A stretch of DNA of 64,000 bases from Helianthus annuus. Its lineage: Eukaryota; Streptophyta; Magnoliopsida; Asterales; Asteraceae. Below, one piece after another: positions 28,275 to 38,545 of the stretch. The translations under genes and the position numbers were made by a program. Under the pieces are notes generated by a model, which was not told where the DNA came from, ran no database searches, and saw only the letters and a list, made by a program, of their open reading frames with translations. The stretch is from contig NC_035444.2 of NCBI RefSeq assembly GCF_002127325.2, positions 77,559,392 through 77,623,391 on the forward strand, written 5' to 3'. Numbering within the stretch: the stretch's first letter is position 1; the number at the start of each line of letters is the position of its first letter.

Positions 28275-28277
28275 GAT

Positions 28278-28291
28278 TGGTAACAGAGCCA
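28278..28291 (+). other. Primer-binding site of element E
   Basis: TTGGTAACAGAGCC, three bases after the LTR end. One base differs from the TTGGTATCAGAGCC of element F. It resembles complements of initiator Met tRNA 3' ends used by many plant LTR elements. Confidence 0.7.
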
Positions 28292-28591
28292 TTGGTTATA
28301 GCGAACTCGGTTTTAAAAAGGGAAAAAGCTTTTTAACAAAACCAGACTATAACCTGTACAGTGCTCAACGATCCACAACGACGCTTCGCTCCACGTGCAA
28401 GACTCAACACTATAGGTGATATGGTTTATGTTTATTTTGCCTATCTATTAGTTTGCTTAATGCATTGTTTATTGTATGCTTAGTCAACGTAACGACTATT
28501 GTTTGAAACCCTGTGTACTCTCTTTTGTCATCCCATATTTATGCACTTTCGTGACACCTCTCTCACTTGTGGTTTCTTTGATGTGAAGATC

Positions 28592-29997
28592 ATGAGTGGA
28601 CGTTTGAACTTGACTCAAGCCCAGCTGACGGCTCTAATCAACGAACGAGTGGCTGAGGCACTCGCAGCAGTCCCTGCAGGAGGTATAACCTGCCATTCCG
28701 ACCTAACCTAGGATGTTTAGATCCTACCCTCGCGAACCAACTCTTGTGCTTAACCTTGTTTTTTCTTTCTCGCGCAACAGGTCAACATGCTCAGCCTCCC
28801 GTGTGTACGTTCAAAACATTCATGGATTGCCGACCTAGTACCTTCAGCGGCACAGAAGGAGCTGTAGGTCTTCTTCACTGGTTCGAGAAGATCGAGTCTG
28901 TTTTTGAGATGTGTGAATGCCCTGAGGCTCGTAGGGTAAAGTTTGCTACTGGAACACTCGAAGGTGCTGCGTTAACCTGGTGGAAAGCACAGGTTCAATT
29001 GCTAGGGCTGGCGGTTGCTAATGCCACCCCATGGAACGACTTCAAAGATTTGATCAAAGAAGAGTACTGTAATCGTGACGACATTCACAAGCTAGAGGTG
29101 GAGTTTTTCAATTTGAAGATGACAGGGTCAGAAATCGAGGCATACACGAAGAGATCGAACGAACTGGCTATCTTGTGTCCTACTATGGTGGATCCTCCCA
29201 TCAAGCGTATCGAGTTGTACCTTAAAGGTTTAGTGCCAGAAATTCAGATCCACGTGACCTCAGCTAATCTTGGCACCATTCAGCAAATCATCCGGTTGGC
29301 TCATCGCCTCACTGACCAGACAGTTGAGCAGAACAGGCTGCCCAAGCGCATTAGTGCTACAACAACTTCAGATGCTCCTAGTGATAATAAGCGCAAGTGG
29401 GATGGAAATTCGAGCAAGGGTTCAACTTCAGTGCAACCCCAGTCTCAGCAGCGAAAGACAAATGAGTATAGGAGCCCCAGGCAGCAGTCTTCTGGGAATC
29501 AAGATCAGGGTGGATACAGGGGAAATCACCCTAAGTGCAATTGATGTAATTTGCACCATAGCGGGCCGTGCAACAAGGGTCGTTGTCAGAGATGTAACAA
29601 GCTGGGTCATGAAGCCAAGGATTGCAGGAGCTCACGTCCTGCGAATCAGAATCGTCAACAGCAGCCACAAGTTCCTCAGAATCAGCAGCAGCAACAGCAG
29701 GGTAACAGGGGATGCTATCGGTGTGGTGCTGAAGGTCAATTCAAGAGAAACTGCCCCCAGTTGAAGCAGAAATAAAACAACAACAACAATCAGGGGAACG
29801 AAAACAATAATGGGGGAAACAATGATGGCAATGGTGCAAGGGGACGTGCGTTCGTGATTGGGCAAGGTGATGCAAGGAACGATTCCAACGTTGTGATGGG
29901 TAAGTTTCTTCTGGATGACTTCTTTGTTGCTGTTTTATTCGATTCGGGTGCCGATACTAGTTATGTGTCCTTCAAAGTTAGTCAAATGCTTATATAT
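28592..29997 (+). pseudogene. gag and protease start of element E, with a 98-bp intron
   Basis: Exon 1 (28592-28682) encodes MSGRLNLTQAQLTALINERV; intron 28683-28780 (GTATAACC...CGCAACAG); exon 2 from 28781. The join falls inside a Gly codon and keeps the frame. The gag core is VGLLHWFEKIESVFEM... LTWWKAQVQ. Zinc knuckles follow: CQRCNKLGHEAKDC (about 29588) and CYRCGAEGQFKRNC (about 29713). A TGA at about 29543 and a TAA at about 29773 break the frame. The protease motif LFDSGADTSYVS lies at about 29935, after which the sequence jumps into LTR. F has the same gag and an intron of the same length. Confidence 0.8.
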
Positions 29998-30676
29998 CAT
30001 GAAGTCCCTCAGTTTTATATCGACTTAATTGTCGGGTCAATGGCGAGCGGGTCATTAGTTAATAGCGCTATTAGGGTTGACAAGCCTCACACCGTGCCGG
30101 TAGGACGGGCGTGTACTAATGGATCTGGGCACTCAATCAATGATGATAGACATTGACTTAGGGCACAACTTACTTTCGTCAGTTGTCGATATGGTAACGG
30201 TCTAGTGGTTCACATGGGGAAGCCCCCACTGATTATGGATATGGTTTGGGAAACAAAGATACTGGTTAACTCGTGGTTTGCGAAACAACTTATGGTTTTC
30301 AAAACAAACTTTTAAAACTAAACAACCAACTGTGAACTCGGTCAACTTTTTTGTTGACTCGTTGTTACATGCCTTGCAGGTCGTTAGGTATCTATGGAGC
30401 TTGCACGAGCAGGAGGAGTCGTTATGGGACATGGACCATTGTGTGCCATGTTAACACTTAAACTTTTTTTGAACTTATGTTTTGGTTTTACGTTTTACGT
30501 TTTATGCTTCCGCTGTTTAACTTGAAGTTGGTTAACTTGTTTTTGAACACCAATTATATTGTGTGGTTGAACTTTTATTTAATTTACTATATTGTTCAAT
30601 ATGATTGGTGGCTTGATCCTGGTCAGTCACGCCTCCAAGCGGTGATACTCCGCTTGTGGATTTTGGGGGTGTGACA
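29998..30676 (+). repeat. 3' LTR fragment of element E
   Basis: Matches 27602-28274 of the 5' LTR nearly base for base and ends ...GGGGGTGTGACA. The fusion point shares the string ATCATGAAGTCCCTCA with the LTR, pointing to deletion at a short repeat. Confidence 0.85.
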
Positions 30677-31430
30677 TATATCAAGATCCTCGGAAAAATG
30701 TAAGGAATTCGTGATATCCTGAAGAAGAATAAGAAATTCGAATGGGGAGAGAAGCATAAAGCAGCCTTGCAGGAATTAAAGCAATATCTCTCAACTGCGC
30801 CTCTATTGATGAAGCCCGAGGATGGTGAACCATTATCCATGTATCTTGCAGTATCAGGGAATGCGGTAAGTGCTGTCCTGGTAAAGGATCACGAAGGTCA
30901 GCAATATCCTGTCTATTATGTTAGCAAAGGTTTATTAGATGCTGAAACTAGATATTCTCATATAGAAAAATTGATATTGGCCTTAGTCATGGCATCGACA
31001 ATGCTTAGGCATTATTTTGAGACATATAGGATTCATGTTAAAACTAACTATCATATTAAAAATATGCTTAGGAAACCCAAGATGTCAGGTAGGATGGCTA
31101 AGTGGTCAGTGAAATTAAGTGCCTATGATCTAGTATATGAACCGAGAAATGCCATAAAGTCTCAGGCTCTAGCTGACTTTGTGGCTGATTTCAGTAGTGA
31201 TATTCAAAATGAAGTAGACCTAGAAGTACAACAGCTAGGAGAAAATTTAGAATCCTGGACATTATATACTGATGGTGCATCTAATGTAAGAGGTGTAAGT
31301 TTGGGTATATTACTAAAATCGCCACAGGGGGACATATTACCCCAGGCTATTAGGTGTGAGTTTCCTGCCTCTAATAATGAAGCAGAATATGAAGCTTTGA
31401 TTTCAGGATTAGAGTTGGCCAGGAATATGA
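30677..31430 (+). pseudogene. pol of element D, second part (RNase H domains)
   Basis: Continues from 25626 with KNKKFEWGEKHKAALQ, the first RNase H region (VSAVLVKDHEGQQYP) and the start of the archaeal-type RNase H (YTDGASNVRGVSLGILLKSP... NNEAEYEAL). It ends at ELARNM, where sequence of element H begins. Integrase, antisense gene and 3' LTR of D are absent, so the right end was lost by deletion rather than by a clean insertion. Confidence 0.85.
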
Positions 31431-32100
31431 ATGAATGAATCTCTTGTGAGGCTCGAATCTCAGATGCAAACCGTCTTCAACGAGTTCTGATCGTTCCGAA
31501 CTGCGTGGGAAGCCCAATCTCCTACATTTCCACCACGTGTTTCCGACACTGCATCACCGGTCCCGTCACCCGCTGCCGCCTCACCACCACCAACAACTGC
31601 CATCAACCCACCACAGCCAACCACTACCACACTACTGCATACCTTACCACCACCACCAAAACAAGCCCCCTTCAACCAACTCTTCGACACCAAAAGCAAT
31701 GACCATATCAACACTTATTGCTCCTTCCACCACCGTGCCACTATGTACTCCGCCTACACCTAAAATAGTCCCACATCACACGCCATTCTCTAAACCGTAT
31801 CGAAACCCACCCAAAAAACCACACCATTCCACGTTGTAGCCATGTCAAAACTCATACCCTCACCCGTACCGGAGCCAAATGACGAACCATCCGTGGTTCC
31901 GAACTTGTTGAAGCAAGTTATGAAATCGATGTTTGCAAAGGACATGAAGAGAGCGCTAGATGAAACAATCGAGAGACGCGAGTGGCGTCTACCATTGCAT
32001 CTTGTTAACAACCGATCAGATGTCACCGTGATAACCGAGTGGCGCCCGCCATGGCCTAATTAGTAGCCTTGAGGACAAGGCGAGTTCGAGCGGGGTGGAT
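31431..32100 (+). mobile_element. Internal region of small LTR element H, left copy (5'-truncated)
   Basis: Starts at the ATGAATGAATCTC codons (MNESLVRLESQ) also present at 32543. Pro/Thr/His-coding C-rich sequence follows, then a short frame (KLIPSPVPEPNDEPS... RALDETIERREW) and a purine-rich end (GAGCGGGGTGGAT) next to the LTR. Only about 670 bp; no polymerase. Confidence 0.7.
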
Positions 32101-32468
32101 TGTTATGGGTCGAGGTCAATTGTAGTGGCAAAGTCAAATGGGGTGCAAATGATTATGGGAGCTGCACGTATACATGAAGCCTTGATCTCCATGCATGACT
32201 TTTGGTAGTCAGTTAGTGATTTATTTTTTTAAGTATTGTTGTATGTATTTCCTATTTTGCATGTGTAAAATAAGGGAGATATTGGGGATGCCCATGATCC
32301 CACGTTCGTAGTAGTGTTTGTTTATTTCTGTTATTTGTAACCCTTTATAAGGGGAGTTCATGTTTGGATAATATATGCAGAAAAATTGATCTAAAATCCT
32401 ATCTTAAATTCTCTCTGGTTTTCTCCCTATTTGCTTTGGCCAATCGATTATCGGTTGGAACCACAACA
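32101..32468 (+). repeat. LTR of element H (368 bp)
   Basis: TGTTATGGGTCG...AACCACAACA. Preceded by a purine tract and followed by TGGTATCAGAG. A TATA-like CCCTTTATAAGG (about 32341) and a plausible transcript start lie inside. Confidence 0.8.
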
Positions 32469-32469
32469 G

Positions 32470-32481
32470 TGGTATCAGAGC
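32470..32481 (+). other. Primer-binding site of element H
   Basis: TGGTATCAGAGC, complementary to the 3' end of initiator Met tRNA, the commonest primer of plant LTR elements. Confidence 0.8.
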
Positions 32482-32998
32482 TTCCATGATCCCCCTGGAC
32501 CATGGTTGCTCACACTTTATCCGAAGTTGAGTTCTACCAATGGATGAATGAATCTCTTGTGAGGCTCGAATCTTAGTTGCAAACCGTCTTCAACGAGTTC
32601 TGATCGTTCTGAACTATGTGGGAAGCCCAATCTCCTACATTTCCACCACGTGTTTCCGACACTGCACCGCCAGTCCTGTCACCCGCTGTCGCCTCACCAC
32701 CACCAACAACTGCCATCAACCCACCACAGCCAACCGCTACAACACTACTACATACCTTGCCACCACCACCAAAACAAGCCCCTTCAACCAACCCTTCGAC
32801 ACCAAAACAATGACCATACCGACACTTATTGCCCTTCCACCACCGTGCCACTATGTACTCCGCCTACACCTAAAATAGTCCAACAACACATGCTATTCTC
32901 TAAACCCGTATCGAAACCCACCCAAAAAACCACATCATTCCTCGTAGCCATGTCAAAACTCATACCCTCACCCGTACCGGAGCCATATGACGCACCAT

Positions 32999-34666
32999 TG
33001 ATGTGCGTGAAGTGTGTTATATGTTAGGTATGTATTTTAAGCCCTTTTACACTTTTTAGCCAATTTTTAAATTTATAAAACACGATATTTACTAACACTA
33101 AACACACATATGGGCAAGTGCACCCACGTGGACGTAGTATAGTGTTGGTAAGATACCGAGGTCGTCCAAGGACACAAGAGCTTTTAATACCGGTTTATCC
33201 TCAACGTCTAATCAAACCAAAATGTTAGAAAAAGATTTTAAACTAAGAAAATAAAACTAACTAAAATGCTGAAATAAAATAAAAATAAAAACAGATAGAC
33301 AAGATGAATCACTTGGATCCGACTCGTGTGTTAGTGTAACCTTTGATTATTTTCGCACTTTTGCACTTGTTTAAGAGATTATCTTAGTTATTGTAGTAGG
33401 CCCCTCTTTTGAAGGCGACGTTACCCTCAACCCAGTAGTTTGAGTCAGCAAGGATACAATCCTAAAGGGTCGGATTATTGAAAGATAATTAATTAAGTTA
33501 TTAATGCATAATGTGGTAGGCCCCTCTTTTGAAGGCGACGTTACCCTCAGCTAAGTAGTCTGAGTCAATAGGGACACAGTCCTAAGTAGCTGGATTAAAG
33601 TTTTAATAGTAATTTAACTTATGAGGGGATCAAAGAGTTTGGACCCCCGCCATCCTATACCTTTGGGTATTGAAAGAGGCCTACTAAATTTGACCCAGGT
33701 CCCTTGCAGGATCTCTAAACGCTGAACAATAGCAACACTCTTACCAAACCGTTCCCTTAACCCCCGACCAGGTAGCCAACATACCTCCATATAGACCGTG
33801 GAGATATGAATGGTGAAAATATTTTATTTTATATAGACAGTAAAATAATGCCAAGACACCATGGATAAACGATAAGGAAGAATCACCTTCAACATAAGAA
33901 ACTAGTAATTAAAGTCATTAATACAAAACCAATTAAAAAGTGCAAAAGATTAAAAATAAAAAGTATTACACTAAACACTTGTTTTCACCAAGTGATGTAA
34001 GAGACTTAGGCAAACATGGCCTTTGATTGTCAAGAACTCTTACGATCAATCTTAGATCCCGAGATGACTCACACACTCTATGATAGACAATGGATGATGG
34101 TGGTGGATGATGGTGTTATGGTAGTGGTGGGTGGTGGGTGAAGTGTGAGAGAGGTGGTGTACCAAGGGATGAGTTGAAATGGCTCCAAGCACTCCTATTT
34201 ACAGGCTGAACAGAAGCTCGGGCACGGCCCCGTGTCCATCCTTGTCTCTCTCCTCATTAATTGTAATTCGCAATTACAATAAATGCGCCTGCAGGAATCT
34301 GACCACGCCCCCGTGTCCGCTGGGCACGGCCCCGTGGTGGGCAATAGAAGCTTCTAAAGGTTTGTCTTTTCTGCTGCTTCTTGGGCACGGCCCCGTGCTC
34401 GCTGAGCACGGGGCGTGTTCAGTCTTCTGTTTTCTTGGTTTTGCTTGGGAAGATGTTGTTGAGGGGTCGGGCATTCCACTTTCGCTCCTTTTCTTGTATT
34501 TATGTTAGATTTTGATGTCTTTTTGCTTCTTTTGTTAATTTGAGCTCATTTAATCCTGAAAATACAAAAGGAAGACAAAAACACACTTTTTCCAACATTA
34601 GTACTAAAAAGGGTTAGTTTTATGCCACATTTGATATAATTTATATGTTGCATTTTGCGCATATCA
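32999..34666 (-). repeat. 3' LTR of element I (left copy)
   Basis: TGATGTGCGTG...GCGCATATCA in plus reading. It contains two 120-bp direct repeats at 33397-33516 and 33517-33636 (TAGGCCCCTCTTTTGAAGG core), C/T-poor AT-rich stretches, and at least three CACG...CGTG dyads at 34220-34420. An open frame of 109 codons at 34179-34508 runs through the dyads and is not considered a gene. Confidence 0.9.
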
Positions 34667-34681
34667 AATACCCCCACACTT
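34667..34681 (-). other. Polypurine tract of element I
   Basis: Minus-strand AAGTGTGGGGGTATT immediately before the 3' LTR. Confidence 0.7.
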
Positions 34682-36546
34682 GAATCTTTGCTTGTCCTCA
34701 AGCAAAACTCTTTATAATGTGGCTTTATTCACTCCCAAATGGAATGGGTAGAAGAGAAGGTTTTTTGGGCTTGTCATAGAGTGTCGGGATTTCCAAGATT
34801 CTTTATTGAGGTTTTATTTTTATTTATTTACAATCCTATTCGGCATGATTTATTAAGAACATTCCTTAAGATAAATTACTTATTTGCCATAACGTACCTT
34901 TTTAAAATCTCTTATATATACAAGTTCACATACCTCACGGGAGATCACTCAACACTCGGCCGAAGGTGTATTTTTTTGTGAATCACTCGAGAGCGGCATG
35001 GAACTTACTTATACCATATGCTTGCCAAGCAATCAATCCTCTTCCTTTTTAACTATATACCTTTGTAAATATCAAGAGGACTTTATGGGTTTTTGGCTTG
35101 GGCTAAAGGTGGGTGGTTGGGTTAGTGGTTAGTAAAAAGGGTGAAAGGCGTAACAAACGTCGGTTTGAAAGACTTTTTATTTTTCATATTTTTATTTTAT
35201 TTCGATGAATTGTTCAAACAAAGATAATTGATAAACTTTGTTTGTTTGTTTGGCTTCATCGAAATATTTTTTTTATTTTTATTTTTTAAAGTCATAAGAG
35301 AACCGAACGTTGTTACTTAAAAAAATAAATAAAAAGGTTTAGGTGGGTAAAAAGGGTTGTTTTGGGTTAAGAAATGAAAAGGTTTAAGCTCAAAGGGGTT
35401 AACTAGGGGGATTTTGGGTAGGTGGTAAAAAAAAAAGAAAAATAATGGTGTAGAATGAAAAAGGGTTAGTCCTAATGCCTCCATCATTTACTTACTCGGG
35501 TTTAAGTTGGTAAGGACCGGGAATGTATTGTTGTGGCAAATTCTAGAGTCGTATGAACCAAGCGGCTATTCACACAAGAAATGAAAAATGAGATTTAGTG
35601 TAAAGATATATATATTTGTATGCTCGTTAAAGGCTCAAAACTCACTTTTGTGGGAAAAGGGTTTTTATGTGATCAAGTATATATAATCAAATTTTAACTA
35701 AGTTTGTCATGCCTTTTCATAATTTTCTTATGTTGGTTCTTTTTATCACGACGCTATCGGTTGTAAATTTGCAAAAATATAACCTTATTAAGACTTGAAT
35801 TCCCAACTTAAACTTAGACAAGTAAAAAAAATGAAAATTTTTGGAAAAAAATTGGGGTGATTAGCGGTTCCAATAGAGTTTTGTGTAAGGCTTGTTATTA
35901 GGACTTGCAAAATTCAAGGTTTTAGCATCCCCCCCCCCCCCAACACTTAAATTACACATTGTCCTCAATGTGTCCCAAAAATAAGTTTTTAGGTTGATTG
36001 AATGTGTAAAATGGTGTTAAAAGCAAAATTTTATATTACTGGCAGTCTGGACACGGCCCCGTGTTCAGGTGCCAGTGACAAAAATTTAAGAAAAGAAACA
36101 GAAGCCTGGGCACGGGGGCGTGTCCAGTGAACACGGCCCCGTGTCCAGTTACCTGAACTGGGCGATTTGCTGCAGATTGTGTAGCACTGGGCCGTGTTGG
36201 GTGGACACGGCCCGTGCTGAGCCTACTGTAATGGGAGATCGTTGTCGGGTTGTTCTGTTTTAGTGCCTGGGGCTATGTTTCTCGTTTCCCTTGTTATCCT
36301 TCACCATCCAGAGTGTGTTTTATTTCTTACGACACCATCCAAACCTTAAAACCATCATTTCATTAAAGATCATCATAGAGAGAATTACATAGTCCTAGAA
36401 AATTACTAAGTTAGATAAGTAAGCACAAGAAGCATAAACCATGGAGTTCTAACCTACAAGTTATTTTAATTAGCAAAATTTCCAAGAAGATAATAGTCTT
36501 GGTTGGATGTGGCTTCATAGAACTCCTTCTTCCGGGCATGGACTCC
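34682..36546. other. Non-coding internal region of element I
   Basis: AT-rich with purine/T runs (for example 35160-35480) and a C12 tract at about 35931-35942. It contains dyad repeats at 36049, 36108, 36132 and 36190. No gene is seen. Confidence 0.65.
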
Positions 36547-37068
36547 TCATATGTCGGCGAGCCACTCCTCTATTTCCCTTGGGAGGAGAAAAGAGGGCTC
36601 GTTAGCGTCGGTTTGAGGAGGTACAACTTCCACCGGGACTTCTTGTAGATCTTCAAGGGGAGGCTCCGCTGGAATGTCATCCCATCCGGTTGGGTTGTTA
36701 ACTCCAAGTGCTAGGTTCCAATCCTCTTGAGGGAGGACGGGTTCCATCGGAAGTGTTACAAGAATATTTAACCTCTGGTGCAAGAGGTTAATTTCTTGAA
36801 AACTATTTTCCAGCCCCACCGTAAGATAGTTTATACGGTCAATTTAGACTTCCTCTACCGAAGTCATCTCATCGAGAGCTTCCCGAAGTGCTATGACGTA
36901 GTGTACAAGGGTAGCTTCAATGGAAGGCCTCCTTCCTCTTCTACTGTTTGTTGAATGCACGGAAGATGTCCCACTGTTTTCACTCGACATTCTACGAAAA
37001 TAAACCGAAAACAACTTATTTTTATGAAATAGTATCTTGGACACGGCCCCGTGTTCATCTTTCTGCAA
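36547..37068 (-). pseudogene. Second reading frame of element I, one internal stop
   Basis: Two collinear segments in one frame: MSSENSGTSSVHS... (start at 37068) and GLENSFQEINLLHQRL... to 36547, separated by a single TAG at 36844-36846. About 173 codons if counted through. Ser-rich N-terminus with RRGRRPS, a helical middle, then an acidic Pro-rich tail (DWNLALGVNNPTGWDDIP... EEWLADI). No known domain recognised. It lies 3' of the zinc-knuckle frame in the same orientation. Confidence 0.55.
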
Positions 37069-37569
37069 AATTTCGTAACAAGAAATCTTGAAGTTTTAAG
37101 TTATTCCTCTAACTTATGAAGCCTGTTTGAGCAATAGTATCTTAAAACAATGTTGTTCAACTTATTTTTAACAAGATTTCTTGAACAAAACTCAATAATC
37201 CCTTCATCAAAGCTTGAAATCTTAAGCTTTAATGGAAGTTTTTGGAGAAAGATGAAGAAGAAGGAAATGGATAAAAGAGGAAAGGACAAGATGGTTGTTG
37301 GAACCTTCTTTTAGAACATACCTAGGATGGTAGGAGAGAAGATCCCTTCAAATCTCTGTCCTTGGATGGTCCAAATGTGAAGAATTCTTGGCTGCATTTA
37401 TAGAAAACGACAGCGTGCTGGACACGGCCCCGTGTCGGCTGGACACGGCCCCGTGTGCAGATAGAATCCTGACACAGTTTGTCCGTATTCTGACACAAAA
37501 GTCAGAAGAGAATCTTTTGGTGGACACAGAGGCGTGTTGGCTGGACACAGCCCCGTGTCGAAGGGCTGG

Positions 37570-38259
37570 TTATGAAGTTTGTCTATTTTTAAGGAACTTA
37601 CCCGGATCGGGTGGTTCCTTACTGGATGGAACAACCCCAAAGTGCCTAAGATACCTTAATTGTCCTAGGTTAAGACGAGAAGGCAAGAGGTTGTCGGTGA
37701 GGGTGATTCCTATGCTATATGTAGGTGGACGAGTCCAACCCTTTTCCGGGCTCTTGTTAAAGAAGGTGTATGCCGAATCGCTCAGGTCTATGTATGCACC
37801 GAATGAAGTCGATGGGGAGTCCTTCACGGCATAATCGGCACAGTGACGACTATCGTCCAAGTCTTCGCTAGAGTTGAAGGTATTTTTGGGAGCAACGAGG
37901 TTGTTGGAATGCGATCCCAACACTTCTTCACGGTCATCATCTTGGGATGGATTAATGAAATCCTTCCTAAGCTCTTCTAACCAATTTAGAATCAGATTTT
38001 CTAATTGAAATAACTCGTCAAGGAGCATTTCTCCTAGAATATCTGGTTGGGCGCATTCGAGGGAGAGATAGTGATTATTTTTACTTTCGCCCCTCTTAAG
38101 GTTATAGGGAGACGGTGGGTCTATATAGTGGGGCTTATAGTTTAGAAAATAACATTCTAATTCTTTATGTCCGCCTCCACATAATTGACACCACGTTCCA
38201 TAAGAGTACCGAAAGTAAAAAAAATCATCATCACTCATTTTTGTGTCAGAATTTACCAA
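37570..38259 (-). CDS. Zinc-knuckle protein of element I (gag-like fragment)
   Basis: 229 codons; a second ATG (MSDDDFF, 38238) is the likelier start because it sits at the conserved acidic beginning. A CX2CX3HX4C zinc knuckle (CQLCGGGHKELEC) lies near the N-terminus. Then come a helical region (MLLDELFQLENLILNWLEELRKDF) and a neutral C-terminal half. The rest of a gag (matrix and capsid) is missing, so this looks like a remnant of an Athila-type gag kept as a separate small protein. It is the first frame after the primer-binding site. Nucleic-acid binding is inferred from the knuckle only. Confidence 0.6.
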   Translation of the reverse strand: MVNSDTKMSDDDFFYFRYSYGTWCQLCGGGHKELECYFLNYKPHYIDPPSPYNLKRGESKNNHYLSLECAQPDILGEMLLDELFQLENLILNWLEELRKDFINPSQDDDREEVLGSHSNNLVAPKNTFNSSEDLDDSRHCADYAVKDSPSTSFGAYIDLSDSAYTFFNKSPEKGWTRPPTYSIGITLTDNLLPSRLNLGQLRYLRHFGVVPSSKEPPDPGKFLKNRQTS

Positions 38260-38521
38260 CCGTCGGGATCTTACGGTTCTGTTTTCTGTAACTGAATCTT
38301 GGGCACGGGGGCATGTTGAGTGGGCACGGCCCCGTGTTCAGCTTACTGTCTGACTTAAAACAGGATTGCCAGTTCCAAAGATTGGGCACGGGGCGTGTTC
38401 AGCGGGCACGGCCCGTGCTGAGTTCTGCAGAAGCTGAAAATTTTAAGAAAATCCTAAAAAAATTAAAAAGAAAATAGAAAACGATTAGGCCGTTGATTCC
38501 TAACTTTCTTAAATCCTTGTG

Positions 38522-38539
38522 TCCCCGGCAACGGCGCCA
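38522..38539 (-). other. Primer-binding site of element I (tRNA-Asp)
   Basis: Minus-strand TGGCGCCGTTGCCGGGGA, the complement of a plant tRNA-Asp 3' end including CCA. This primer is used by Athila/Calypso-type elements. Confidence 0.85.
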
Positions 38540-38545
38540 AAAACT

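Larger units (their letters stand above)
25627..30676 (+). mobile_element. Tekay-like Ty3/gypsy element E, internally deleted
   Basis: 5050 bp flanked by the 5-bp duplication TATAT (25622-25626 and 30677-30681) inside D's RT/RNase H. It has a complete 2648-bp 5' LTR, PBS, spliced gag and the start of protease. It then passes directly into the last 680 bp of its 3' LTR. RT, RNase H, integrase and three quarters of the 3' LTR are missing, so it is non-autonomous. Confidence 0.88.

Noticed and set aside
32618..33027. Thr/His/Pro-rich ORFs in element H as a structural protein gene
   Set aside because: All frames of this C-rich stretch are open for short distances and both H copies contain stops around it; composition explains the frames.
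34179..34508. 109-codon ORF in the LTR of element I (and its copy at 39728)
   Set aside because: It runs across the GC dyads, appears only as an LTR duplicate and has no domain; treated as chance.
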